Positions 1-15,034 of a stretch of DNA of 64,000 nucleotides are shown here, piece by piece. The DNA is taken from assembly GCA_027923505.1 (NCBI GenBank), contig BROI01000001.1, forward strand, positions 2,164,001-2,228,000. Direction: 5' to 3'. Within the stretch, counting starts at the first letter, position 1, and every line of letters starts with the position of its first letter. Under the pieces are notes generated by a model. That model was not told where the DNA came from. It saw nothing but the letters and a program-made list of their open reading frames with translations, and did no database searches. The translations under genes were made by a program, and so were the position numbers. Origin of the DNA: Mayamaea pseudoterrestris (lineage: Eukaryota > Bacillariophyta > Bacillariophyceae > Sellaphorales > Sellaphoraceae).

Positions 1-3000
1 ATCCTGCATCCTTTATGCATGCCTAGCAACCGCAGAGACTCATATTGAAGCAGGCTGGCTCATGGCTATGGCTATTGAGTGTGTTTGTATTTGAATAACT
101 GAAACCATTGCTTAACCCAACCCCGGTCATTTTACTGGAGGGTTTGAAGGTATACCATTGAATGGATTGCACATCCTGCATCCTTTATGCATGCCTAGCA
201 CCCGCAGAGACTCATATTAAAGCTGGCTGGCTCATGGCTATGGCTATTGAGTGTGTTTAGATTTGAATAGCTTGACCCATGCCGAACCCAACCCCGGTCA
301 TTTTACTGGAGGGTGAAGGTATACCATTGAATGGATTGCACATCCTGCATCCTTTATGCATGCCTAGCAACCGCAGAGACTCATATTGAAGCAGGCTGGC
401 TCATGGCTATGGCTATTGAGTGTGTTTGTATTTGAATAACTGAAACCATTGCTGAACCCAACCCCGGTCATTTTACTGGAGGGTTTGAAGGTATACCATT
501 GAATGGATTGCACATCCTGCATCCTTTATGCATGCCTAGCAACCGCAGAGACTCATATTGAAGCAGGCTGGCTCATGGCTATGGCTATTGAGTGTGTTTG
601 TATTTGAATAGCTGGACCCATTGCTGAACCCAACCCCGGTCATTTTACTGGAGGGTTTGAAGGTATACCATTGAATGGATTGCACATCCTGCATCCTTTA
701 TGCATGCCTAGCAACCGCAGAGACTCATATTGAAGCAGGCTGGCTCATGGCTATGGCTATTGAGTGTGTTTGTATTTGAATAGCTGAAACCATTGCTGAA
801 CCCAACCCCGGTCATTTTACTGGAGGGTTTGAAGGTATACCATTGAATGGATTGCACATCCTGCATCCTTTATGCATGCCTAGCAACCGCAGAGACTCAT
901 ATTGAAGCAGGCTGGCTCATGGCTATGGCTATTGAGTGTGTTTGTATTTGAATAGCTGAAACCATTGCCGAACCCAACCCCGAGTCATTTTACTGGAGGG
1001 TTTGAAGGTATACCATTGAATGGATTGCACATCCTGCATCCTTTATGCATGCCTAGCAACCGCAGAGACTCATATTGAAGCAGGCTGGCTCATGGCTATG
1101 GCTATTGAGTGTGTTTGTATTTGAATAGCTGAAACCATTGCTGAACCCAACCCTGGTCATTTTACTGGAGGGTGTGAAGGTATACCATTGAATGGATTGC
1201 ACATCCTACATCCTTTATGCATGCCTAGCAACCGCAGAGACTCGTATTGAAGCAGGCTGGCTCATGGCTATGGCTATTGAGTGTGTTTGTATTTGAATAG
1301 CTGAAACCATTGCTGAACCCAACCCCGGTCATTTTACTGGAGGGTGTGAAGGTATACCATTGAATGGATTGCACATCCTGCATCCTTTATGCATGCCTAG
1401 CAACCGCAGAGACTCATATTGAAGCAGGCTGGCTCATGGCTATGGCTATTGAGTGTGTTTGTATTTGAGTAGCTGGACCCATGCCGAACCCAACCCCGGT
1501 CATTTTACTGGAGGGTTTGAAGGTATACCATTGAATGGATTGCACATCCTGCATCCTTTATGCATGCCTAGCAACCGCAGAGACTCATATTGAAGCAGGC
1601 TGGCTCATGGCTATGGCTATTGAGTGTGTTTGTATTTGAATAGCTGAAACCATTGCTGAACCCAACCCCGGTCATTTTACTGGAGGGTTTGAAGGTATAC
1701 CATTGAATGGATTGCACATCCTGCATCCTTTATGCATGCCTAGCAACCGCAGAGACTCATATTGAAGCAGGCTGGCTCATGGCTATGGCTATTGAGTGTG
1801 TTTATATTTAATAGCTGAAACCATGCTGCTGAACCACCCAACCCCGGTCATTTTACTGGAGGGTGTGAAGGTATACCATTGAATGGATTGCACATCCTGC
1901 ATCCTTTATGCATGCCTAGCAACCGCAGAGACTCATATTGAAGCAGGCTGGCTCATGGCTATGGCTATTGAGTGTGTTTGTATTTGAATAACTGTAACCA
2001 TTGCTGAACCCAACCCCGGTCATTTTACTGGAGGGTTTGAAGGTATATTATGGAATGGATTGCACATCCTGCATCCTTTATGCATGCCTAGCAACCGCAG
2101 AGACTCATATTGAAGCAGGCTGGCTCATGGCTATGGCTATTGAGTGTGTTTGTATTTGAGTAGCTTGACCCATGCCAAACCCAACCCCGGTCATTTTACT
2201 GGAGGGTTTGAAGGTATACCATTGAATGGATTGCACATCCTGCATCCTTTATGCATGCCTAGCAACCGCAGAGACTCATATTGAAGCAGGCTGGCACATG
2301 GCTATGGCTATTGATTGTGTTTATATTTGAAAAGCTAAAACCATAGCTGAACACAACCTTGGTCATTTTACTGGAGGGTTTGAAGGTATACCATTGAATA
2401 AATTGAACATGCTGCATCTTTTATGCATGTCTAGCAACTGCAGAGACTCATATTGAAGCAGGCTGGCTCATGGCTATGGCTATTGAGTGTGTTTGTATTT
2501 GAATAGCTGAAACCATTGCTGAACCCAACCCCAGTCATTTTACTGGAGGGTTTGAAGGTATACCATGGAATGGATTGCACATCCTGCATCCTTTATGCAT
2601 GCCTAGCAACCGCAGAGACTCATTTTGAAGCTGGATGGCCCATGGCTATGGCTATTGACTGTGAGTGTGTTTGATTAGCTGATGCCAGCCACCACAAACC
2701 CCACCCAACCCCGGTTATTTTACTGGAGGGTGTGAAGGTATACCGTTGAAGAAATTGCACATCCTACATCCTTTATGCATGCCTAGCAACCGCAGAGACT
2801 CGTATTGAAGCGGGCTGGCCCGTGGCTGTGGAAATTGAGTTTGTTTGTATTTGAAAAGCTGAACCCATGCTGAACCCAACCCCGGTTATTTTGCTGGAGG
2901 GTCTGTAGGTATAAATTTGAATGGATTGCACATCCTGCATTTCTTAAGCATGCCTAGCAACCGCAGAGACTCATATTGAAGCAGGCTGGCTCATGGCTAT

Positions 3001-4141
3001 GGCTGTTGAGTGTGTTTGAATTTGAGTTTTGAGTAGTGGGACCCATGCCTCACCCAACCCCGGTCATTTTACTGGAGGGTTTGTCGGTATAAATTTTAAT
3101 GGATTGCACATCTTGCATCCTTAATCGACGCCTAGCAGTTGCAGAGACTCATATTAAAGCAGGCTAAATTATGGCTATGGCTATTGAGTGTGTTTGTATC
3201 TGAATAGCTGAAACCATTGTTGAACCCATTCCCGGAACTTTTACTGGAGGGTTTGAAGGTATACCATTGAATGGATTGCACATCCTGCATCCTTTATGCA
3301 TGCCTAGCAGCCGCAGAGACTCAGATTGAAGCTGGCTGGCACATGGCTATGGCTATTGAGTGTGTTTGAATAGCTGAAACCCATGCTGCCTGTCAGCCAC
3401 CAATAAACCCCACCCAACCCCAGTCATTTTACTGGGGGGCGTGAAGGTATATCATTGAATGGATTGCTCATCCTGGATCCTTTTTGCATGCCTAGCAACC
3501 GCAGAGACTCATATTGAAGCTGGATGGCCCATGGCTGAGGCTATTGAGTGTGTTTGTATTTGAGTAGCTGGACCCATGCCAAACCCAACCCCGGTCATTT
3601 AACTGGAGGGTTTGAAGGTATACTATGGAATGGATTGCACATCTTGCATCCTTTATGCATGCCTAGCAGCCGCAGAGACTCATTTTGAAGCTGGATGGCC
3701 CATGGCTATGGCTATTGACTGTGAGTGTGTTTGAGTAGCTGGACCCATGCCGAACCCAACCCCGGTCATTCCTCAAGGGTTTGAAGGTATACTATGGAAT
3801 GGATTGCACATCTTGCATCCTTTATGCATGCCTAGCAACCGCTGATACTCATTTTGAAGCTGGATGGCCCATGGCTATGGCTATTGACTGTGAGTGTGTT
3901 TGAGTAGCTGGACCCATGCCAAACCCAACCCTGGTCATTTTCCTCGAGGGTTTGAAGGTATACCATGGAATGGATTGCACATCCTGCATCCTTTATGCAT
4001 GCCTAGCAACCGCAGAGACTCAGATTGAAGCTGGCTGGCACATGGCTATGGCTATTGATTGTGTTTATATTTGAATAGCTAAAACCATTGCTGAACCCAA
4101 CCCTGGTCATTTTACTGGAGGGTTTGAAGGTATACCATTGA
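1..4141. repeat. 172-bp satellite array (family A)
   Basis: About 24 head-to-tail copies of a unit of about 172 bp. The landmark ATCCTGCATCC recurs at 1, 173, 342, 514, 686 and 858. Copies 1 to about 13 are nearly identical; from about 2300 onwards they diverge, with small indels and unit-length changes, until the array stops at 4141. This fits a homogenised interior and a decaying edge. The array runs off the left end of the window, so its full size is unknown. No coding capacity and no long palindrome were seen in the unit. Confidence 0.97.
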
Positions 4142-4402
4142 AATGAGTCAGGAAAACATGTCCAGGGTATGCCATTGACAGGTGCAGAGTCTCAAATGGT
4201 GCAAAAAGGACTGCCTGGAGGCTGACACCATGGGTACGGCCTCCACTGTGGGTATGGCCAACACCACAAGTGTTCTTACCTGTCAAATGCCCCATGCCCT
4301 GGCCACCCAAATACCCAATGAGTCAGGCAAAACCTGTCCAGGGTATGCCATTGACAGGTGCAGAGTCTCAAATGGTGCAAAAAGGACTGCCTGGAGGCTG
4401 AG
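4142..4402. repeat. 1.5 copies of a 175-bp unit (family C)
   Basis: A segment starting AATGAGTCAGG at 4142 recurs at 4317 (175 bp later) and is copied until about 4402. It lies exactly between arrays A and B. It contains GCAGAGTCTCA, which also occurs in the first unit of the 348-bp family at 43.8 kb. An imperfect inverted repeat pairs about 4165-4187 with about 4276-4305. It is probably a relic of another satellite family. Confidence 0.8.
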
Positions 4403-7400
4403 CGTGAATAACAATGTTGGCATCATTCTGGTGTATTTTGGGCACCTACAGGGCTTGCTGTAGGGGCGTTGGCATCTGCGGGCTGAGACTGGTGACAAGT
4501 TGTCACCAAATACATTGCCATCCCCTCAGACACCAGCCAAGCCTACTATCTTGTAGCGCAGCCTGAATAATGATGGTGGCACCATTCTGGTATAATTTGG
4601 GCACCTACAGAGCTTGCTGTAGGGGCGTTTGAATGTCATGGCATCTGTGGGCTGAGACTGGTGACTAGTTGTCACCAAATACATTGCCATCCCCAGAGAC
4701 ACCAGCCAAGCCTACCATCTTGTAGCGCAGCCTGAATAATGATGATGGCATCATTCTGGTGTATTTTGGGCACCTACAGGGCTTGCTGTAGGGGCGTTTT
4801 GAATGTCATGTCATCTGCGGGCTGAGACTGGTGACAAGTTGTCACCAAATACATTGCCATCCCCTGAGACACCAGCCAAGCCTACCATGTTTTAGCGCAG
4901 CCTAAATAATGATGGTGGCACCATTCTGGTGTATTTTAAGCACCTACAGAGCTTGCTGTAGGGGCGTTTGAATGTCACGGCATCTGCGGGCTGAGACTGG
5001 TGACAAGTTGTCACCAAATACATTGCCATCCCCTGAGACACCAGCCAAGCCTACCATCTTGTAGCGCAGCCTGAATAATGATGTTGGCACCATTCTGGTG
5101 TATTTTGGCACCTACAGGGCCTGCTGTAGGGGCGTTTGAATGTCACGGCATCTGCGGGCTGAGACTGGTGACAAGTTGTCACCAAATACATTGCCATCCC
5201 CTGAGACACCAGCCAAGCCTACCATCTTGTAGCGCAGCCTGAATAATGATGTTGTCACCATTCTGGTGTATTTTTGGCACCTACAGAGCTTGATGTAGGG
5301 GCGTTTGAATGTCCCGGCATCTGCTGGCTGAGACTGGTGACAAGTTGTCACCAAATACATTGCCATCCCCTGAGACACCAGCCAAGCCTACCATCTTGTC
5401 GCGCAGCCTGAATAATGATGTTGGCACCATTCTGGTGTATTTTTGGCACCTACAGGGCTTGCTGTAGGGGCATTTGAATGTCCCGGCATCTGCCGGCTGA
5501 GACTGGTGACAACTTGTCACCAAATACATTGCCATCCCCTGAGACACCAGCCAAGCCTACCATCTTGTAGCGCAGCCTGAATAATGATGTTGGCACCATT
5601 CTGGTGTATTTTGGGCACCTACAGGGCTTGCTGTAGGGGCGTTTGAATGTCCCAGCATCTGCGGGCTGAGACTGGTGACAAGTTGTCACCAAATACATTG
5701 CCATCCCCTGAGACACCAGCCAAGCCTACCATCTTGTAGCGCAGCTTGATTAATGATGTTAACACCATTGTGGTGCATTTTGGGCACCTACAGGGCCTGC
5801 TGTAGGGGCGTTTGAATGTCCCGGCATCTGCGGGCTGAGACTGGTGACAAGTTGTCACCAAATACATTGCCATCCCCTGAGACACCAGCCAAGCCTACCA
5901 TCTTGTAGCGCAGCCTGAATAATGATGTTGGCACCATTCTGGTGTATTTTGAGCACCTACAGGGCTTGCTGTAGGGGCGTTTGAATGTCCCGGCATCTGC
6001 GGGCTGAGACTGGTGACAAGTTGTCACCAAATACATTGCCATCCCCTGAGACACCAGCCAAGCCTACCATCTTGTAGCGCAGCCTGAATAATGATGTTGG
6101 CATCATTCTGGTGTATTTTGGGCACCTACAGGGCTTGCTGTAGGGGCGTTTGAATATCCCAGCATCTGCGGGTTGAGACTGGTGACAAGTTGTCACCAAA
6201 TATATTGCCATCCCCTGAGACACCAGCCAAGCCTACCATCTTGTAGCGCAGCCTAAATAATGATGTTGGCACCATTCTGGTGTATTTTTGGCACCTACAG
6301 GGCTTGCTGTAGGGGCATTTGAAAGTCCTGGTATCTGCGGGCTGAGACTGGTGACAAGTTGTCACCAAATACATTGCCATCCCCTGAGACACCAGCCAAG
6401 CCTACCATCTTGTAGCGCAGCCTGAATAATGATGTTGGCACCCTTCTGGTGTATTTTGGGCACCTACAGGGCTTGCTGTAGGGGCGTTTGAATGTCCCAG
6501 CATCTGCGGGCTGAGACTGGTGACAAGTTGTCACCAAATACATTGCCATCCCCTGAGACACCAGCCAAGCCTACCATCTTGTAGCGCAGCCTTAATAATG
6601 ATGTTAACACCATTCTGGTGTATTTTGGGCACCTACAGGGCCTGCTGTAGGGGCGTTTGAATGTCCCGGCATCTGCGGGCTGAGACTGGTGACAAGTTGT
6701 CACCAAATACATTGCCATCCCCTGAGACACCAGCCAAGCCTACCATCTTGTAGCGCAGCCTGAATAATGATGTTGGCACCATTCTGGTGTATTTTGGGCA
6801 CCTACAGGGCTTGCTGTAGGGGCGTTTGAATGTCCCGGCATCTGCGGGCTGAGACTGGTGACAAGTTGTCACCAAATACATTGCCATCCCCTGAGACACC
6901 AGCCAAGCCTACCATCTTGTAGCGCAGCCTGAATAATGATGTTGGCACCATTCTGGTGTATTTTGGGCACCTACAGGGCTTGCTGTAGGGGCGTTTGAAT
7001 GTCCCGGCATCTGCGGGCTGAGACTGGTGACAAGTTGTCACCAAATACATTGCCATCCCCTGAGACACCAGCCAAGCCTACCATCTTGTAGCGCAGCCTG
7101 AATAATGATGTTGGCACCATTCTGGTGTATTTTGGGCACCTACAGGGCTTGCTGTAGGGGCGTTTGAATGTCCCCGCATCTGCTGGCTGAGACTGGTGAC
7201 AAGTTGTCACCAAATACATTGCCATCCCCTGAGACACCAGCCAAGCCTACCATCTTGTAGCGCAGCCTGAATAATGATGTTGGCACCATTCTGGTGTATT
7301 TTGGGCACCTACAGGGCTTGCTGTAGGGGCGTTTGAAAGTCCCGGCATCTGCGGGCTGAGACTGGTGACAAGTTGTCACCAAATACATTGCCATCCCCTG

Positions 7401-10400
7401 AGACACCAGCCAAGCCTACCATCTTGTAGCGCAGCCTGAATAATGATGTTGGCACCATTCTGGTGTATTTCTGGCACCTATAGGGCCTGCTGTAGGGGCA
7501 TTTGAATGTCCCGGCATCTGCGGGCTGAGACTGGTGACAAGTTGTCACCAAATACATTGCCATCCCCTGAGACACCAGCCAAGCCTACCATCTTGTAGCG
7601 CAGCCTGAATAATGATGTTGGCACCATTCTGGTGTATTTTGGGCACCTACAGGGCTTGCTGTAGGGGCGTTTGAATGTCACGGCATCTGCGGGCTGAGAC
7701 TGGTGACAAGTTGTCACCAAATACATTGCCATCCCCTGAGACACCAGCCAAGCCTACCATCTTGTAGCGCAGCCTGAATAATGATGTTGGCACCATTCTG
7801 GTGTATTTTGGGCACCTACAGGGCCTGCTGTAGGGGCGTTTGAATGTCACGGCATCTGCGGGCTGAGACTGGTGACAAGTTGTCACCAAATACATTGCCA
7901 TCCCCTGAGACACCAGCCAAGCCTACCATCTTGTAGCGCAGCCTGAATAATGATGTTGGCACCATTCTGGTGTATTTTGGGCACCTACAGGGCTTGCTGT
8001 AGGGGCATTTGAATGTCCCGGCATCTGCGGGCTGAGACTGGTGACAAGTTGTCACCAAATACATTGCCATCCCCTGAGACACCAGCCAAGCCTACCATTT
8101 TGTAGCGCAGCCTGAATAATGATGTTGGCACCATTCTGGTGTATTTTGGGCACCTACAGGGCCTGCTGTAGGGGCATTTGAATGTCCCGGCATCTGCGGG
8201 CTGAGACTGGTGACAAGTTGTCACCAAATACATTGCCATCCCCTGAGACACCAGCCAAGCCTACCATCTTGTAGCGCAGCCTGAATAATGATGTTGGCAC
8301 CATTCTGGTGTATTTTGGGCACCTACAGGGCTTGCTGTAGGGGCGTTTGAATGTCCCGGCATCTGCGGGCTGAGACTGGTGACAAGTTGTCACCAAATAC
8401 ATTGCCATCCCCTGAGACACCAGCCAAGCCTACCATCTTGTAGCGCAGCCTGAATAATGATGTTGGCACCATTCTGGTGTATTTTGGGCACCTACAGGGC
8501 TTGCTGTAGGGGCGTTTGAATGTCCCGGCATCTGCGGGCTGAGACTGGTGACAAGTTGTCACCAAATACATTGCCATCCCCTGAGACACCAGCCAAGCCT
8601 ACCATCTTGTAGCGCAGCCTGAATAATGATGTTGGCACCATTCTGGTGTATTTTGGGCACCTACAGGGCTTGCTGTAGGGGCGTTTGAATGTCCCGGCAT
8701 CTGCGGGCTGAGACTGGTGACAAGTTGTCACCAAATACATTGCCATCCCCTGAGACACCAGCCAAGCCTACCATCTTGTAGCGCAGCCTGAATAATGATG
8801 TTGGCACCATTCTGGTGTATTTTGGGCACCTACAGGGCTTGCTGTAGGGGCGTTTGAATGTCCCGGCATCTGCGGGCTGAGACTGGTGACAAGTTGTCAC
8901 CAAATACATTGCCATCCCCTGAGACACCAGCCAAGCCTACCATCTTGTAGCGCAGCCTGAATAATGATGTTGGCACCATTCTGGTGTATTTTGGGCACCT
9001 ACAGGGCCTGCTGTAGGGGCGTTTGAATGTCCCGGCATCTGCGGGCTGAGACTGGTGACAAGTTGTCACCAAATACATTGCCATCCCCTGAGACACCAGC
9101 CAAGCCTACCATCTTGTAGCGCAGCCTGAATAATGATGTTGGCACCATTCTGGTGTATTTTGGGCACCTACAGGGCTTGCTGTAGGGGCGTTTGAATGTC
9201 CCGGCATCTGCGGGCTGAGACTGGTGACAAGTTGTCACCAAATACATTGCCATCCCCTGAGACACCAGCCAAGCCTACCATCTTGTAGCGCAGCCTGAAT
9301 AATGATGTTGGCACCATTCTGGTGTATTTTGGGCACCTACAGGGCTTGCTGTAGGGGCGTTTGAATGTCCCGGCATCTGCGGGCTGAGACTGGTGACAAG
9401 TTGTCACCAAATACATTGCCATCCCCTGAGACACCAGCCAAGCCTACCATCTTGTAGCGCAGCCTGAATAATGATGTTGGCACCCTTCTGGTGTATTTTG
9501 GGCACCTACAGGGCTTGCTGTAGGGGCGTTTGAATGTCCCGGCATCTGCGGGCTGAGACTGGTGACAAGTTGTCACCAAATACATTGCCATCCCCTGAGA
9601 CACCAGCCAAGCCTACCATCTTGTAGCGCAGCCTGAATAATGATGTTGGCACCATTCTGGTGTATTTTGGGCACCTACAGGGCTTGCTGTAGGGGCGTTT
9701 GAATGTCCCGGCATCTGCGGGCTGAGACTGGTGACAAGTTGTCACCAAATACATTGCCATCCCCTGAGACACCAGCCAAGCCTACCATCTTGTAGCGCAG
9801 CCTGAATAATGATGTTGGCACCATTCTGGTGTATTTTGGGCACCTACAGATCTTGCTGTAGGGGCGTTTGAATGTCCCAGCATCTGCGGGCTGAGACTGG
9901 TGACAAGTTGTCACCAAATATATACAATGCTATCCCCTGAGACACCAGCCAAGCCTACCATCTTGTAGCGCAGCCTGAATAATGATGTTGGCACCATTCT
10001 GGTGTATTTTGGGCACCTACAGGGCTTGCTGTAGGGGCGTTTGAATGTCCCGGCATCTGCGGGCTGAGACTGGTGACAAGTTGTCACCAAATACATTGCC
10101 ATCCCCTGAGACACCAGCCAAGCCTACCATCTTGTAGCGCAGCCTGAATAATGATGTTGGCACCATTCTGGTGTATTTTGGGCACCTACAGGGCCTGCTG
10201 TAGGGGCGTTTGAATGTCCCGGCATCTGCGGGCTGAGACTGGTGACAAGTTGTCACCAAATACATTGCCATCCCGTGAGACACCTATCAAGCCTACTTTC
10301 TTGTAGCGCAGCCTGAATAATGATGGTGGCACCATTCTGGTGTATTTTGGGCACCTACAGGGCTTGCTGTAGGGGCGTTTGAATGTCCCGGCATCTGCGG

Positions 10401-13400
10401 GCTGAGACTGGTGACAAGTTGTCACCAAATACATTGCCATCCCCTGAGACACCAGCCAAGCCTACCATCTTGTAGCGCAGCCTGAATAATGATGTTGGCA
10501 CCATTCTGGTGTATTTTGGGCACCTACAGGGCTTGCTGTAGGGGCGTTTGAATGTCCCGGCATCTGCGGGCTGAGACTGGTGACAAGTTGTCACCAAATA
10601 CATTGCCATCCCCTGAGACACCAGCCAAGCCTACCATCTTGTAGCGCAGCCTGAATAATGATGTTGGCACCATTCTGGTGTATTTTGGGCACCTACAGGG
10701 CTTGCTGTAGGGGCGTTTGAATGTCCCGGCATCTGCGGGCTGAGACTGGTGACAAGTTGTCACCAAATACATTGCCATCCCCTGAGACACCAGCCAAGCC
10801 TACCATCTTGTAGCGCAGCCTGAATAATGATGTTGGCACCATTCTGGTGTATTTTGGGCACCTACAGGGCTTGCTGTAGGGGCGTTTGAATGTCCCGGCA
10901 TCTGCGGGCTGAGACTGGTGACAAGTTGTCACCAAATACATTGCCATCCCCTGAGACACCAGCCAAGCCTACCATCTTGTAGCGCAGCCTGAATAATGAT
11001 GTTGGCACCATTCTGGTGTATTTTGGGCACCTACAGGGCCTGCTGTAGGGGCGTTTGAATGTCCCGGCATCTGCGGGCTGAGACTGGTGACAAGTTGTCA
11101 CCAAATACATTGCCATCCCCTGAGACACCAGCCAAGCCTACCATCTTGTAGCGCAGCCTGAATAATGATGTTGGCACCATTCTGGTGTATTTTGGGCACC
11201 TACAGGGCTTGCTGTAGGGGCGTTTGAATGTCCCGGCATCTGCGGGCTGAGACTGGTGACAAGTTGTCACCAAATACATTGCCATCCCCTGAGACACCAG
11301 CCAAGCCTACCATCTTGTAGCGCAGCCTGAATAATGATGTTGGCACCATTCTGGTGTATTTTGGGCACCTACAGGGCTTGCTGTAGGGGCGTTTGAATGT
11401 CCCAGCATCTGCGGGCTGAGACTGGTGACAAGTTGTCACCAAATACATTGCCATCCCCTGAGACACCAGCCAAGCCTACCATCTTGTAGCGCAGCCTGAA
11501 TAATGATGTTGGCACCATTCTGGTGTATTTTGGGCACCTACAGGGCTTGCTGTAGGGGCGTTTGAATGTCCCGGCATCTGCGGGGCTGAGACTGGTGACA
11601 AGTTGTCACCAAATACATTGCCATCCCCTGAGACACCAGCCAAGCCTACCATCTTGTAGCGCAGCCTGAATAATGATGTTGGCACCATTCTGGTGTATTT
11701 TGGGCACCTACAGGGCTTGCTGTAGGGGCGTTTGAATGTCCCGGCATCTGCGGGCTGAGACTGGTGACAAGTTGTCACCAAATACATTGCCATCCCCTGA
11801 GACACCAGCCAAGCCTACCATCTTGTAGCGCAGCCTGAATAATGATGTTGGCACCATTCTGGTGTATTTTGGGCACCTACAGGGCTTGCTGTAGGGGCGT
11901 TTGAATGTCCCGGCATCTGCGGGCTGAGACTGGTGACAAGTTGTCACCAAATACATTGCCATCCCCTGAGACACCAGCCAAGCCTACCATCTTGTAGCGC
12001 AGCCTGAATAATGATGTTGGCACCATTCTGGTGTATTTTGGGCACCTACAGGGCTTGCTGTAGGGGCGTTTGAATGTCCCGGCATCTGCGGGCTGAGACT
12101 GGTGACAAGTTGTCACCAAATACATTGCCATCCCCTGAGACACCAGCCAAGCCTACCATCTTGTAGCGCAGCCTGAATAATGATGTTGGCACCATTCTGG
12201 TGTATTTTGGGCACCTATAGGGCCTGCTGTAGGGGCGTTCGAAGGTCACGGCATCTGCGGACTGAGACTGGTGACAAGTTGTCACCAAATACATTGCCAT
12301 CCCCTGAGACACCAGCCAAGCCTACCATCTTGTAGCGCAGCCTGAATAATGATGTTGGCACCATTCTGGTGTATTTTGGGCACCTACAGGGCTTGCTGTA
12401 GGGGCGTTTGAATGTCCCGGCATCTGCGGGCTGAGACTGGTGACAAGTTGTCACCAAATACATTGCCATCCCCTGAGACACCAGCCAAGCCTACCATCTT
12501 GTAGCGCAGCCTGAATAATGATGTTGGCACCATTCTGGTGTATTTTGGGCACCTACAGGGCTTGCTGTAGGGGCGTTTGAATGTCACGGCATCTGCGGGC
12601 TGAGACTGGTGACAAGTTGTCACCAAATACATTGCCATCCCCTGAGACACCAGCCAAGCCTACCATCTTGTAGCGCAGCCTGAATAATGATGTTGGCACC
12701 ATTCTGGTGTATTTTGGGCACCTACAGGGCCTGCTGTAGGGGCGTTTGCATGTCCCGGCATCTGCGGGCTGAGACTGGTGACAAGTTGTCACCAAATACA
12801 TTGCCATCCCCTGAGACACCAGCCAAGCCTACCATCTTGTAGCGCAGCCTGAAGAATGATGTTGACACCATTCTGGTGTATTTGGGGTACCTACAGGGCT
12901 TGCTGTAGGGGCGTTTGAATGTCCCGGCATCTGCGGGCTGAGACTGGTGACAAGTTGTCACCAAATACATTGCCATCCCCTGAGACACCAGCCAAGCCTA
13001 CCATCTTGTAGCGCAGCCTGAATAATGATGTTGGCACCATTCTGGTGTATTTTGGGCACCTACAGGGCTTGCTGTAGGGGCGTTTGAATGTCATGGCATC
13101 TGCGGGCTGAGACTGGTGACAAGTTGTCACCAAATACATTGCCATCCCCTGAGACACCAGCCAAGCCTACCATCTTGTAGCGCAGCCTGAAGAATGATGT
13201 TGGCACCATTCTGGTGTATTTTGGGCACCTACAGGGCCTGCTGTAGGGGCGTTTGAATGTCCCGGCATCTGCGGGCTGAGACTGGTGACAAGTTGTCACC
13301 AAATACATTGCCATCCCCTGAGACACCAGCCAAGCCTACCATCTTGTAGCGCAGCCTGAATAATGTTGTTGGCACCATTCTGGTGTATTTTGGGCACCTA

Positions 13401-15034
13401 CAGGGCTTGCTGTAGGGGCGTTTGAATGTCCCGGCATCTGCGGGCTGAGACTGGTGACAAGTTGTCACCAAATACATTGCCATCCCCTGAGACACCAGCC
13501 TAGCCTACCATCTTGTAGCGCAGCCTGAATAATGATGTTGGCACCATTCTGGTGTATTTTGGGCACCTACAGGGCTTGCTGTAGGGGCGTTTGCATGTCA
13601 CGGCATCTGCGGGCTGAGACTGGTGACAAGTTGTCACCAAATACATTGCCATCCCCTGAGACACCAGCCAAGCCTACCATCTTGTAGCGCAGCCTGAATA
13701 ATGATGTTGGCACCATTCTGGTGTATTTTGGGCACCTACAGGGCCTGCTGTAGGGGCGTTTGAATGTCACAGCATCTGCGGGCTGAGACTGGTGACAAGT
13801 TGTCACCAAATACCATTGCCATCCCCTGAGACACCAGCCAAGCCTACCATCTTGTAGCGCAGCCTGAATAATGATGTTGGCACCATTCTGGTGTATTTTG
13901 GGCACCTACAGGGCTTCCTGTAGGGGCGTTTGAATGTCCCGGCATCTGCGGGCTGAGACTGGTGACAAGTTGTCACCAAATACATTGCCATCCGCTGAGA
14001 CACCAGCCAAGCCTACTATCTTGTGGCGCAGCCTGAATAATGATGTTGGCACCATTCTGGTGTATTTTGGGCACCTACAGGGCTTGCTGTAGGGGCGTTT
14101 GAATGTCCCGGCATCTGCGGGCTGAGACTGGTGACAAGTTGTCACCAAATACATTGCCATCCACTGAGACACCAGCCAAGCCTACCATCTTGTAGCGCAG
14201 CCTGAAGAATGATGTTGACACCATTCTGGTGTATTTTGGGCTCATACAGGGCCTGCTGTAGGGGCGTTTGCATGTCCCAGCATCTGCGGGCTGAGACTGG
14301 TGACAAGTTGTCACCAAATACATTGCCATCCCCTGAGACACCAGCCAAGCCTACCATAATGTAGCGCAGCCTGAATAATGATGTTGGCACCATTCTGGTG
14401 TATTTTGGGCACCTACAGGGCTTGCTGTAGGGGCGTTTGGATGTCCTGGCATCTGCGGGCTGAGACTGGTGACAAGTTGTCACCAAATACATTGCCATCC
14501 CCTGAGACACCAGCCAAGCCTACCCTCTTGTAGCGCAGCCTGAAGAATGATGTTGGCACCCTTCTGGTGTATTTTGGGCACCTACAGGGCCTGCTGTAGG
14601 GGCGTTTGCATGTCCCGGCATCTGCGGGCTGAGACTGGTGACAAGTTGTCACCAAATACATTTCCATCACCTGAGACACCAGCAAAGCCTACCATCTTGT
14701 AGCGCAGCCTGAAGAATGATGTTGACACCATTCTGGTGTATTTTGGGCACCTACAGGGCTTGCTGTAGGGGCGTTTGAATGTCCTGGCATCTGCGGGCTG
14801 AGACTGGTGACAAGTTGTCACCAAATACATTGCCATCCCCTGAGACACCAGCCAAGCCTACCATCTTGTAGCGCAGCCTGAATAATGATGTTGGCACCAT
14901 TCTGGTGTATTTTGGACACCTACAGGGCCTGCTGTAGGGGCGTTTGAATGTCCCGGCATCTGCGGGCTGAGACTGGTGACAAGTTGTCACCAAATACATT
15001 GCCATCCCCTGAGACACTAGCCAGGCATACCATC
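4403..15034. repeat. 169-bp satellite array, left block (family B1)
   Basis: About 63 tandem copies with a strict 169-bp period. Nearly every copy carries the 19-bp hyphenated palindrome TGGTGACAA-G-TTGTCACCA, directly preceded on the plus strand by GCTGAGACTGG. Copies between about 6.6 and 12 kb are almost identical; both ends are more diverged. The block-specific variant is GAATGTCCCGGCATC. Each copy shows an open frame of about 88 codons on the minus strand, but this comes from the period (169 = 3x56+1) and is not evidence of a gene. The right end is cut by a copia LTR. Confidence 0.98.

Noticed and set aside
4403-15034. CRISPR-like array
   Set aside because: The whole 169-bp unit is repeated, with no unique spacers between short repeats, and the context is eukaryotic with spliceosomal introns.
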